Position numbers and translations under genes: made by a program
Part shown: positions 44,314 through 53,200 of the stretch, piece by piece
How positions within the stretch are numbered: the first letter of the stretch is position 1
Layout of the letters: each line of letters starts with the position of its first letter
Notes under the pieces: generated by a model
Told to the model about the DNA's origin: nothing
What the model saw: the letters and a program-made list of their open reading frames with translations, nothing else
The model's database searches: none
Origin: Nonomuraea ceibae
Lineage (GTDB): Bacteria; Actinomycetota; Actinomycetes; Streptosporangiales; Streptosporangiaceae
Direction of reading: 5' to 3'
DNA length: 64,000 nt
Assembly (NCBI RefSeq): GCF_019396325.1
Contig: NZ_JAHKRO010000011.1
Location: 62,001-126,000 of the forward strand

Positions 44314-46145
44314 CACAACACCCCGCCCCCGGTCAGCCAGCCGATCACGCGCTCGGCCGCGTCCGCGCGGTGCGCGTCTTCCACCAGCTCGTGACCCTCC
44401 CGAGGGTAGACGACGAGCTGGGTGCTCACTCCGGCCCCCGACCAGGCGCGATAGAGCTGTTCGGCCTGGCCGACGGGGGTGGTCCGGTCCTGGTCGCCGT
44501 GCAGGACGAGCGTCGGGGTGGTGACGTTCGCGGCGTGATGGACGGGCGAGCGGGCGGCCAGGAACTCGCGGCCCTCGGGTGTGGCCGGGTCGGCGCCCGC
44601 GTGGTAGAGCGGGTCGAAGCCGCCGCCCAGGTTGCTGCCGGTGGAGAAGCTCAGCCAGTCGCTCACGCCCGACAGCACGACCGCCGCGCGGAAGCGCCGG
44701 GTCCGGGTGACCGCCCAGGCGGTGAGGTAGCCGCCGTAGCTCAGGCCCATGATCGCCATCCGGTCGGGGTCGGCGACGCCGGTCGAGGTCAGGTGGTCGA
44801 CCCCGGCGAGCACGTCGGCCAGGTCCGCCTCGCCGAACCGGCCGATGACGGCGCGGGCGTAGTCCTGGCCGCGCCCGCTGCTGCCGCGCGGGTTGGGCAG
44901 CAGCACGGCCGCTCCGGCGTGCGCGAGCGGCACGGCGAGCTGGTTGGACTCGGCCGGCGCGAACGAGCTGGACCACAGCCAGGTGGGCCCGCCGTGCGCG
45001 ATGACGACCAGCGGCCGGGGCCCGTCGCCCGGCGTGGTGAGCAGCAGGCCGGAGACGGGCAGGCCGTCGTGGCCGGTCCAGGTGATCTCCTCCTGGCTCA
45101 CCGCGAGCCGGGCCAGGGCTGCGTTGAGCGCGGTGACCGGCTTCCAGTCGCCGTCGGCCAGCGCGGCGACGGCGACCTCGGGCGGCTGCCCGGGGCTCTC
45201 CCAGCAGGCCGCCACCAGCGTGCCGGACCGGTCGGGCGACAGGGACGGCTGGCCGTCGCGCCCGCCGATCGTGCCCCGGGCGGTCCAGCGATGGATCACC
45301 CGGCCGCCGGTGTCGAGCACGCCGCCGTGCACGCCGGTGCCGTCCCAGCCGGTGAACCAGAGCGTCCGCTCGTCCAGCCAGCCGAGGTCGGTCACGTCGT
45401 CGATCTCGCCCAGACGGCTCACGCCGCCGCCGTCCAGGTCCACGTACAGGACGCGCCCCGAGACGATCGACAGGCCCTCGACCACGACGGCGGCGCGCCC
45501 GCCCGGGGCCAGCCTGGGCCTGCTGAGCTGCCACGCGGTGCGGTGCAGGGTGCGAAGGCCGGTGTCGTCGATCAGGTCGAGGCGGGGGCGGTAGTAGCCC
45601 GCCGGGGTCTCGTCGGCGGAGGTGACCGCGAGCGCGCGGCCGTCGCGCCAGTCGGCGTCCCACACCGTGGGCGCCGGCAGCGGCCGGGGCGTGGCGTCGC
45701 CGACACGGAACCGGACCAGCCGCCGCAGCCGCCCGCCCGGCACCCGCACGAACGGGTCGCCCGGGTCGGGCACGCGCAGGCCGAGGTGGCTGCCGTCGCG
45801 CTCGCTGCCGGGATCGGCCAGGCGGACGAGCACGGTGCCGTCGCCGCCGGGGATCAGGTCCTCGATCTCGCCGGTGACGCGGGCCTGCCAGAGCGGCTCC
45901 AGCGTGGTGCCGTGCCTGACCTCGACCCGGTCGCCGCCGGCCGCGAGCAGCAGGCGTCCGTCGGGCAGCCAGCGGGTCAGCGCCTGCGGCTCGCCGCCGG
46001 GCACCGGCCGCCGCTCGCCGTCGAGGGCCAGCACGTACGCGCGCGTCCCCAGCACGCAGGCCACGCGGTCGCCGTCCGGGTGCAGCGCCACCGACTCCGG
46101 GTAGCGCAGCCCGGCCAGCTCCCGGTGGACGTCGAGCGGCCCCAT
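44313..46145 (-). CDS. S9 family (prolyl oligopeptidase-type) peptidase
   Basis: From the ATG at 46143-46145 the protein has 610 residues without a signal peptide. The N-terminal 370 residues form a WD-like beta-propeller, and the C-terminal alpha/beta-hydrolase domain has VIAHGGPTWLW, the nucleophile Ser in GLSYGGYLTAWA, Asp in LVLHGDQDRTTP and His in YPREGHELVE. It should cleave short peptides in the cytoplasm. It lies between the binding protein and permease genes of a peptide importer with overlapping stop and start codons, so it probably digests the imported peptides. Confidence 0.92.
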   Translation of the reverse strand: MGPLDVHRELAGLRYPESVALHPDGDRVACVLGTRAYVLALDGERRPVPGGEPQALTRWLPDGRLLLAAGGDRVEVRHGTTLEPLWQARVTGEIEDLIPGGDGTVLVRLADPGSERDGSHLGLRVPDPGDPFVRVPGGRLRRLVRFRVGDATPRPLPAPTVWDADWRDGRALAVTSADETPAGYYRPRLDLIDDTGLRTLHRTAWQLSRPRLAPGGRAAVVVEGLSIVSGRVLYVDLDGGGVSRLGEIDDVTDLGWLDERTLWFTGWDGTGVHGGVLDTGGRVIHRWTARGTIGGRDGQPSLSPDRSGTLVAACWESPGQPPEVAVAALADGDWKPVTALNAALARLAVSQEEITWTGHDGLPVSGLLLTTPGDGPRPLVVIAHGGPTWLWSSSFAPAESNQLAVPLAHAGAAVLLPNPRGSSGRGQDYARAVIGRFGEADLADVLAGVDHLTSTGVADPDRMAIMGLSYGGYLTAWAVTRTRRFRAAVVLSGVSDWLSFSTGSNLGGGFDPLYHAGADPATPEGREFLAARSPVHHAANVTTPTLVLHGDQDRTTPVGQAEQLYRAWSGAGVSTQLVVYPREGHELVEDAHRADAAERVIGWLTGGGVL

Positions 46146-47758
46146 CAGCGGGCGGTCACGTTGGCGGCCCACGGGCCGACGAAGAAGTACGGGCCGAACT
46201 CCCCGGTGGTGACGGCCGGGCCGAACGCGGTCGCGGCCTCGCCCCACCACAGCGGCTGGTACGGGACGTCGGCGGCGGCCTTGACCAGGGCCTGGCCTAG
46301 CAGCTTGCCCCGGGCGGCGTCGTCGGTGCTCGCCTTGGCCTCGTCCAGGAGCCTGCTCACCTCGGCGTCGTCGTACTCGGCGATGTTGGTGCCGTTCTCG
46401 CCTCGGGCCGAGCGGTGCAGGAGCTGCTGGGCGTACTCGGCGGGGTCGCCGGTGGTGGCGAAGTACCAGCCGAGGTAGATGCCGGAGGCGTGCTTGCCGA
46501 GGTCGGCGATCCACTGCTCCAGCGGCACCTCCTTGACCTCCAGCGTGATGCCGAGGCTCTTGAGGTTCTGCGCCAGGGTGAGGGCGGCGCGGCCGAGCTG
46601 GGGGCCGCTGCTGGGGTAGGAGAGCACGTCGGTGAAGCCCTGTGGGGTGGCCGACCGCGCCAGCTCGGCCTTGGCCGCAGCCAGGTCGAACCCGTACTGG
46701 GGGATGCTCGCGTACAGGGCGGTCACCTCGTCGGGCGGCAGCACGCCGCCCCACTGGGCCGGGTCGGGGATGGTGGCGGCGACCTGGGCGTGGCCGCGCA
46801 GCACGCTCCTGACGACGCCCTCGCGGTCGATGGCGTGGGCGACGGCCTTGCGGACGTGGATGTCGTCCCACGGCGCCTTGGCGGTGTTGAAGGCGAGCGT
46901 GACGAGGGAGCGGTCGGCGGCCGTCCTGAGCTCGACGCCGGAGATCGTCTTCCACTGGTCGATCTGCTCGGCGGGCACGTTGAGCGCGACGTCGAGCTCG
47001 GCGCCGCGCATGGCGAGCAGCCGGGTCGACTCCTCGGGGATGAAGTCGATCCTGATCTGCCGGAACGGCGCCTTGCCGCCCCACCAGCCGTCGTTGCGCT
47101 CCAGCGTCACGTGGGAGTCGGGGGCGAACTCGGCCACCTTGTACGGGCCGGTGCCGAGCAGTTTGCCCTCGGGGGTGCCGATGCGCTCGCCGGTGGCCTG
47201 GATGAACTTCTCGCTCGTCACCAGGAGCGTGCCGGGCGAGGGCGTCCAGGCGAACGACGCGTCGGGGTTCTTGAGCCTGATGGTGATCTCGGCGTCGCCG
47301 GTGGCCTCGATCGTCTCGACGCCCGCGTAGGCGTAGGCGAAGCCGCTGGTGGAGCCCTTCTTGGCGTGCAGGTCGAGGCTGGCCAGGACGTCGGCGGCGG
47401 TCATCGGGCTGCCGTCGGAGAAGGTCACGCCCTTGCGCAGTGTGTAGACGTAGGTGGTGGCGTCCTTCCTGGTCCAGGATTCGGCCAGGGAGGGCTGGAG
47501 GCTGCCGTCGCGGCCGACGCCGACCAGGGCCTCCTGGACGAGCAGGGCGACGACGTAGTTCATGATGCCCGACTCCTTGGCGGCGTCGAGCGAGCCGATG
47601 GACGACGGCAGCGCGACGCGCAGCACGTCCTGACTCTGCCGCTGCGGCTCGGCGCCGCCGGGGGCGTCGTCGCTGCCGCAGGCGGCCAGGGCCGCGAGAC
47701 CGCCCACGAGGGCGGCCGCCCGCAACAGAGAGCGCCGGGAGAGGGGGAGTTCGGTCAC
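46145..47758 (-). CDS. peptide ABC transporter solute-binding lipoprotein (family 5)
   Basis: The 537-residue protein has a twin-arginine-like signal (LSRRSLLRAAALVGG) with lipobox LAAC at about residue 27. The mature part contains TYVYTLRKGVTFSDGSPMTA and LDLHAKKGST, typical of the family 5 (DppA/OppA) binding proteins. It is the first gene of the operon and overlaps the peptidase gene by 1 bp. The ligand is probably an oligopeptide, consistent with the peptidase. Confidence 0.92.
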   Translation of the reverse strand: MTELPLSRRSLLRAAALVGGLAALAACGSDDAPGGAEPQRQSQDVLRVALPSSIGSLDAAKESGIMNYVVALLVQEALVGVGRDGSLQPSLAESWTRKDATTYVYTLRKGVTFSDGSPMTAADVLASLDLHAKKGSTSGFAYAYAGVETIEATGDAEITIRLKNPDASFAWTPSPGTLLVTSEKFIQATGERIGTPEGKLLGTGPYKVAEFAPDSHVTLERNDGWWGGKAPFRQIRIDFIPEESTRLLAMRGAELDVALNVPAEQIDQWKTISGVELRTAADRSLVTLAFNTAKAPWDDIHVRKAVAHAIDREGVVRSVLRGHAQVAATIPDPAQWGGVLPPDEVTALYASIPQYGFDLAAAKAELARSATPQGFTDVLSYPSSGPQLGRAALTLAQNLKSLGITLEVKEVPLEQWIADLGKHASGIYLGWYFATTGDPAEYAQQLLHRSARGENGTNIAEYDDAEVSRLLDEAKASTDDAARGKLLGQALVKAAADVPYQPLWWGEAATAFGPAVTTGEFGPYFFVGPWAANVTAR

Positions 47759-47888
47759 CGGTGGACCCTACTTTCACGTGTCCGGTCAACCCGCCTAGCT
47801 GCAGTGTCTACCGGTAACATCCAATTGGCACATGAGAGTATTCGCTGCCTCGCCCGCGGGTCAAACCCACCGTTCGAATGGGGAATAC

Positions 47889-48125
47889 ATGATCACCGTC
47901 TACAGCGCCCCCTGGTGCGGCCACTGCCAGCGCCTCAAGGGACAGCTCGGCCGGGCCGGCATCCCCTACGCCGAGGTCGACGTGGACGCGACGCCCGGCG
48001 CCATCGAGCTGATCACCGAGCTGGGCGGCGGCTCCTGGCTCATCCCCACCGTCGTGCTCCCGGACGGCTCCGCCCTCGTGAACCCCTCGATCCAGGAGAT
48101 CCAGGAAGCGATCACAGTTCGATAA
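47889..48125 (+). CDS. glutaredoxin/mycoredoxin-like protein with CGHC
   Basis: An ATG at 47889 behind GGGGA gives 78 residues; an upstream frame would add an unlikely tail. The protein starts MITVYSAPWCGHCQRLKGQL and has GGSWLIPTVVLPDGSALVNP, so it is a compact thioredoxin-fold reductase with active site CGHC, like mycoredoxins, which use mycothiol in actinomycetes. It lies 50 bp before the KAP NTPase gene. Confidence 0.88.
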   Translation: MITVYSAPWCGHCQRLKGQLGRAGIPYAEVDVDATPGAIELITELGGGSWLIPTVVLPDGSALVNPSIQEIQEAITVR

Positions 48126-48175
48126 CACGCGGTATTGGGCCTCCGGAACGATGCATCCTCGTTTCTGGAGGGACA

Positions 48176-49432
48176 ATGCCCGATATCGCAATGCTCTCGG
48201 ACGCTCCCGCCAATTGGCGCGGCGACCTTCTCCAGTTTCGGCGTTACGTCGACCCGCTCGTTTCGGTCATCACCAATCCCCAGACGGAAACACCCTTTAC
48301 GATCGGTGTTTACGGCGCGTGGGGCAGCGGGAAATCCACCCTGCTCGACATGGTGAACGAACGGCTGCTCGACCGGCACGGCGACGCCTTCGTCCGGGTG
48401 CACTTCAACCCCTGGGTCCACCGGCGCGAGCCCGAGATGCTGCTCCCCCTCCTCAACGCGCTGCACGACGAACTCGACAAGGACCCCGCCCGCCGCTTCG
48501 CCGGCACCGTCAAACGCCTCGGCCTCATCATGCTCAACCTCGCCGCCGACGAGATGCTGAAGAAACTCAGCCTGACCTCGGTCAGCGTCGAGAAGATCGG
48601 CAACCTGGCCCGGCAGTACGCCGAGATGCGCGGCCGCGTCGACAGCCAGACCGGCCGCCTGCGCGGACTGCTCCAGGAGGAGGCCGACCGCCTCGCCGCC
48701 CAGGGCAAGAAGATCGTGTTCTTCGTCGACGACCTCGACCGCTGCGAACCCGACCAGATCATCGACGTGCTGGAGTCCATCAAGCTCTTCCTCGACCTCA
48801 AACACGTCTTCGTCCTGATCGCCCTGGCCAAGGACGTCGTCAACCGCGGCATCTCGGTCAAGTATCAACCGTTCGGCTTCCCCGAGGCCGACCACGCCGC
48901 CATCGGCGACGACTACCTCGACAAGATGATCCAGCTCCCGCTGCACCTCTACCCGCTCGGCCCCGCCGAGGTCGGCCGCTTCATCCACGCCTCAGGCCCC
49001 GGCGCCCTCGCCGCCAGGCACGCCGCCACCCTGGAGAAGATCGTCACCCCGAACCCCCGCAAGATCAAACGGGTGCTCAACCTCCTGCGCGTGACCGAGG
49101 CGGTCATCGAGGCCACCCCCGGCCTCGCCGCCCTCCACACCGACCTCATCGTCCGCCTCGTCGTGCTCCGCGTGCAGAGCCCCGACCTGTTCGCCGACGT
49201 CGTCCGCCACCCCGACCTCCTCGTCGCGCTCGAACTCGTCCACCAGGACCGGCTCGTCCTCGACGTCGCCCAGGGCTTCCAGACCCGCTTCCGCGGCCGG
49301 GCCGACCAGATCCAGCACCTGGCCAGGGCCTACCACGGCAAGCACGACTTCTACCCGCACCTGTTCACCGGCTCCGCCTTCGAGGCGTCGGCCGCCGACC
49401 TGCCGGCCTACCTCACGATGATCGGCGGCTGA
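48176..49432 (+). CDS. KAP family P-loop NTPase
   Basis: The ATG at 48176 has a TGGAGGG ribosome-binding site and gives 418 residues. Walker A is GAWGSGKSTLLD (Gly47 to Ser54), followed by HFNPWVHRREPEML, and Walker B is IVFFVDDLDRCEPDQIIDVL, all hallmarks of the KAP subgroup of STAND-like NTPases. No transmembrane segment is evident, unlike many KAP proteins. A coiled-coil-like segment with QYAEMRGRVDSQTGRLRGLL lies between the Walker motifs. It begins a three-gene run of NTPases with gaps of 3 and 9 bp. The partner substrate is unknown. Confidence 0.88.
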   Translation: MPDIAMLSDAPANWRGDLLQFRRYVDPLVSVITNPQTETPFTIGVYGAWGSGKSTLLDMVNERLLDRHGDAFVRVHFNPWVHRREPEMLLPLLNALHDELDKDPARRFAGTVKRLGLIMLNLAADEMLKKLSLTSVSVEKIGNLARQYAEMRGRVDSQTGRLRGLLQEEADRLAAQGKKIVFFVDDLDRCEPDQIIDVLESIKLFLDLKHVFVLIALAKDVVNRGISVKYQPFGFPEADHAAIGDDYLDKMIQLPLHLYPLGPAEVGRFIHASGPGALAARHAATLEKIVTPNPRKIKRVLNLLRVTEAVIEATPGLAALHTDLIVRLVVLRVQSPDLFADVVRHPDLLVALELVHQDRLVLDVAQGFQTRFRGRADQIQHLARAYHGKHDFYPHLFTGSAFEASAADLPAYLTMIGG

Positions 49433-49435
49433 GGC

Positions 49436-50404
49436 ATGGACATCGGCGAGGTCCGCTACGAGCTGTACGGCCTCCGGTCCGGCAACCCGTACGTCTGCCG
49501 CCCGCTGGACGCCGTCAGCCTGGACGCCGACCACGAGCTGTTGCTGCCGCTGGCCGGGTTCATCCAGCTGCCCGCGATCGAGACGGCCGTGCGGGAGGCC
49601 GCCGACGCCGGGCGCCCGGCCTTCTTCCTCATCACCGGGGTCGGCAAGAGCGGGCGGACCTCGCTGGCCAACCACATCATGCACCTGTATCGGAAGGCCA
49701 CCTCGACGGGCCCCGGTCACACGTTCGTCACCCACCGCGCCGGGCGCACCGACATGACGCACGACGCCTACGCCATGATGTGCTCCACCCTGCTCTCGCT
49801 GCGCAATAGGATGAACGCCGCAGCCATCAGCGTCCCGCCCGACCTGCGCGCCCGCTTCACCGAGCTGAGCCGGCGCACCACCGCCGACCGGATGGACGAC
49901 TACGACCTCCAGGACATCGCCGGTTCGATCGGCGCCACGTTCGCGGGCCGCGAGGCGGGCTTCGGGGTCTGCTACGAGGACGTGTCCACCAAGAAGCTGA
50001 TCACCCTGGCGACCCGGGTCTTCGAGGACACGGCCTGCGTCGTCGTGTTCACCGTCGAGACGTACGACCACGCCAACACCGTCCAGCTCACCAAGGCGGA
50101 CCGGGAGCAGTTCGCCGGCCATGTCGTCGACCTCGGCACGCTGACCCCGGAGCAGATCTGCGAGCTGGCCACGGGCCGCTGGAACGGCCGGCCGCCCTCT
50201 CCCTTCCAGCCGGAGGGCGTCAAGAGCGCCTTCAGCGGACGCCCGTACACGATCGGCCAGGCCATGCGGCACCTGCAGCTGCTGCTCGACTTCCGGCTCA
50301 GCGAGTACGACAAGGACGATCCCTGGCCCACCGAGGGGCTGCACATGAGCGAGAGCTGGTTGCGGCTCAGGATGTGGCAGGGCGAGAAATGGAACGCGGG
50401 CTAG
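49436..50404 (+). CDS. P-loop-like NTPase with altered Walker A
   Basis: The 322-residue protein has FFLITGVGKSGRTSLANHI, a P-loop-like segment in which the invariant Lys of GxxxxGK[ST] is Arg (Gly68 to Ser76: GVGKSGRTS). The Walker B-like strand is CVVVFTVETYDHAN, with no clear acidic pair. ATP binding may therefore be weak or absent. It lies 3 bp downstream of the KAP gene and 9 bp upstream of the next NTPase gene. I recognise no named family. Confidence 0.75.
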   Translation: MDIGEVRYELYGLRSGNPYVCRPLDAVSLDADHELLLPLAGFIQLPAIETAVREAADAGRPAFFLITGVGKSGRTSLANHIMHLYRKATSTGPGHTFVTHRAGRTDMTHDAYAMMCSTLLSLRNRMNAAAISVPPDLRARFTELSRRTTADRMDDYDLQDIAGSIGATFAGREAGFGVCYEDVSTKKLITLATRVFEDTACVVVFTVETYDHANTVQLTKADREQFAGHVVDLGTLTPEQICELATGRWNGRPPSPFQPEGVKSAFSGRPYTIGQAMRHLQLLLDFRLSEYDKDDPWPTEGLHMSESWLRLRMWQGEKWNAG

Positions 50405-50413
50405 GAGGCTCCC

Positions 50414-53089
50414 ATGGCCGGTCACCCCACGAGGAACCCGTTCCCCGCGCGCGGCACCTCCAGCGCGGAGGAGACCTCACGACGCGACTTCCGTGACGAC
50501 TGGGCGCGGCACACCCCGACCGCGCTGCTGCCCGGCGTGCGCGGCGCGGTCCGTCTGTCCGGCGAGTACCTGCGCGCCTTCCGCGGCGGGGCCGCCGGCG
50601 AGGGCGGCCTCGGCTGCCTGTACGGGGCGCACGGGGTGGGCAAGACGCACGCCGCCCGGCACATGATGGCGCAGGCCGGACGGGAGGCTCCCGAGGCGGT
50701 CCAGCTCTACCTGCGGTTCCAGGAGGACGACTTCGTCGCCGCCTACCGCCGGCTGGTGTCGCAGCTTCCGCAGACGCTGCTGACGGATCTGAACGAGCGC
50801 TACCTTGACCGGGTGTGGGAGGACCTGGTGGCCCGGGCCGGCGACCCGGATCTGGTCCCGTCCGGGCAGGTGCTGGAGGAGCAGGCCAAGGAGATCTCCG
50901 CGGTCGCGGGCAACGGGGCCGAGTTCCAGCGGGCGCTGTCGTTCCTGGCCAACCCCGGCTTCTCCGAGGCCGCCTACGACTGGCTGTGCGGCAGGCCGAT
51001 CAGCACGGAGGCGGCCCTGGCCATCGGGGTGCGCGGGCAGCTCGACGACCCGGTGATGTGCCGCTACGGCGTGCAGTTGCTGACGGCGCTGATGACCGGG
51101 AGCGGCCGCCCGTTCATGGTGGTCCTGGACCAGTGCGAGAAGTTCCTCCTGGAGGACGGCGACCCGATCCCGGCGAACGTGGGCCTCCTGCAGAGCCTGG
51201 TCGAGGCGATCCCCCGGGCCGGCGGGATGCTGCTCCTGGTGACCAGCGAGGCGGGCTGGGACTGCGTGCCGCCCGACTTCCGCCAGCGGATCGGCGCCGG
51301 CGCCGTGCGGCTGCTGCCGCTCACCCCGGACGAGGCCAGGCTGGTGCTGTCGGCGTATCTCGCGACCCCGGCGCCGGACATCCGGCCGTTCACCGACTCC
51401 GGCCTGCTGGCGCTGCTGCGCCACAGCGGCGGCAACGTCCGCCTATTGCTGCAGCTGAGCTGGGCGAGCTTCGAGGACGCCGAGCCCGGCGCGGCCGTCG
51501 GCGCCACGGCGGTCGACGCCGCGGCGGCCCGGCACGGCCGCTCGCCCGACCTCCCGGGGCTGGAGATGCTCGTGGAGGCGAAGCTGCTGGCCGCCGGGCT
51601 GACGGCGGAACGCGGCAGGACCGACGGCGGGACGACCGAGTTCTGCTTCCCCGGCGGGCGCGCTCCCCGCGCCGTGATCAGGCTGAGCGAGGCCATCTTC
51701 TTCGACGACGAGGCGGCGCGCGCGACCGAGCTGGTCCGCCTGAGCAGGAAGGCCAGGTCGGGCGGCAACCCCGTCTTCACCGCGCTCGTCGTCACCGGTT
51801 ACGTCAGCCCCGCCGTGCTGGACCACCTGCGCAAGGCCGTGCACCGGGTGCTGGTGGCCGACGGCTCGGCCGTGTTCTCGCGCGGGCTGGACGCGGTCCT
51901 GGCGGAGATCGGCCACGTGCTCGCCGGCGACGAGCAGCCCGTACGGGATCCCGGTGAGCTCGACGAGACCCTGCGAGCGCTGACGGCCTCGCTGGAGCAG
52001 CTGAACTCCGTACGCCGCGAGGAGGCCGTCACGCTGCAGCGGAGCCTGGCAGAGGTGGCCGATCGGCTCGAACGCGGCGAGGAGAAGCCGGCGTCCGGCT
52101 GGCCGGCCAGGCGGGCGGAGCTGGCGGCGGCGATCGCCGAGGCCAGGCGGCGGCGCGCGACGTCCGACTGGGAGGAGTTCCGCAAGATCCGCGACGCGGT
52201 CGTGCTGTTGCGGCTGAACCGGATCAGGTGGCTGGCCGTGGCCTTGACGGCGGCCGTGGCGCTGGCCTTCGTGACGCTCGCGACCGCGGCGCAACACCCC
52301 GGCCTGCTCGGGGCCGGTCTGGGGGCGGCGCTCGTCGCGGCGGCCGTGGCCGCCTACCACGGGAGCCGGTTGATCACCTCGCGCATCCGTCTCGCCGCCG
52401 TGCCGCTGGAGTCCAGGCGCGAGCTCGACCTGATCGCCCGGGAGCTGCGGCGGTACGCGGACCCGCGCTCCGCCGATCCCGTCTGCCGCTACGCCTACGC
52501 GCTCACCGAGGACCCGGACGACAACTACCGGCGGCTGGCGACGGCCATGCTGGGCGAACCGCTCGCCCTCGTCCGGCAGGCCATCGGCCACCGGATGGCC
52601 GTGACCGAACGCTCCCCCGCGGACTGCGTGCCGGAGGTGCAGCGCGGGCTGCGCGAGCGGACCCCCGAGGTGCTGCTGCTCCTGGCGCGTGCCCAGCGGC
52701 ACAGCGAGGTGGACCGGCCGCCGCGGGTGCTGCGCGACCTGCCTCCCGAGCTGCGCGTGCTGGTGGCGCTGGCCAACCCGGGCGCGCCCGACCTGGCCGA
52801 CGGCGCGATCTCCCGGCATCCGGCGGAGCTGGTGCTGGCCGCGCTGGGCGTACGGGGCCCCGGGCACCCGCTGGCCAGGGCGCGCGGCGGGCCGCCCGGC
52901 AGCGTGCCGATCGAGATCCCGCGCAACGAGCTGAGAGCGGCGGCGCATCTTCTGTCGCCCCTGGAGCCCGACGGGCTCGGCACCTACGACTGGCTTCCGC
53001 TCGTCGCCGAAATCGACGGCCTGTACCTATTCTTCGAGGAATTGCTCTACCACCAGGAAGAAATGACTTCCAACCGGCCCAAATCTTGA
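50414..53089 (+). CDS. membrane-anchored AAA-type NTPase
   Basis: The 891-residue protein has Walker A GAHGVGKTHAARHM (Gly71 to Thr78), Walker B PFMVVLDQCEKFL (about residue 240) and LLLVTSEAGWD as a sensor-like strand. A predicted helical/coiled region with LDETLRALTASLEQLNSVRR and WPARRAELAAAIAEARRRR precedes two hydrophobic helices at about 605-650 (AVALAFVTLATAA and LGAALVAAAVAAYH). The C-terminal 240 residues are helical and lack recognisable motifs. It ends the three-NTPase run, and a 111-bp gap separates it from the FxsB gene. Confidence 0.75.
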   Translation: MAGHPTRNPFPARGTSSAEETSRRDFRDDWARHTPTALLPGVRGAVRLSGEYLRAFRGGAAGEGGLGCLYGAHGVGKTHAARHMMAQAGREAPEAVQLYLRFQEDDFVAAYRRLVSQLPQTLLTDLNERYLDRVWEDLVARAGDPDLVPSGQVLEEQAKEISAVAGNGAEFQRALSFLANPGFSEAAYDWLCGRPISTEAALAIGVRGQLDDPVMCRYGVQLLTALMTGSGRPFMVVLDQCEKFLLEDGDPIPANVGLLQSLVEAIPRAGGMLLLVTSEAGWDCVPPDFRQRIGAGAVRLLPLTPDEARLVLSAYLATPAPDIRPFTDSGLLALLRHSGGNVRLLLQLSWASFEDAEPGAAVGATAVDAAAARHGRSPDLPGLEMLVEAKLLAAGLTAERGRTDGGTTEFCFPGGRAPRAVIRLSEAIFFDDEAARATELVRLSRKARSGGNPVFTALVVTGYVSPAVLDHLRKAVHRVLVADGSAVFSRGLDAVLAEIGHVLAGDEQPVRDPGELDETLRALTASLEQLNSVRREEAVTLQRSLAEVADRLERGEEKPASGWPARRAELAAAIAEARRRRATSDWEEFRKIRDAVVLLRLNRIRWLAVALTAAVALAFVTLATAAQHPGLLGAGLGAALVAAAVAAYHGSRLITSRIRLAAVPLESRRELDLIARELRRYADPRSADPVCRYAYALTEDPDDNYRRLATAMLGEPLALVRQAIGHRMAVTERSPADCVPEVQRGLRERTPEVLLLLARAQRHSEVDRPPRVLRDLPPELRVLVALANPGAPDLADGAISRHPAELVLAALGVRGPGHPLARARGGPPGSVPIEIPRNELRAAAHLLSPLEPDGLGTYDWLPLVAEIDGLYLFFEELLYHQEEMTSNRPKS

Positions 53090-53200
53090 CTTGTCTTCCC
53101 TGTCGTGAGAGATAGGGAGGGGCGTAGCGCACAATCCGCGAAAGCGGAAGTCCTTGTCAGAAGGGCACAATGGCGTGCACGACGCATAATGAGGTAGCCG

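Noticed and set aside
47790..47888. Possible tRNA around a GTTCGAA-like sequence
   Set aside because: Arms do not pair as a cloverleaf and no CCA-proximal acceptor stem could be formed.
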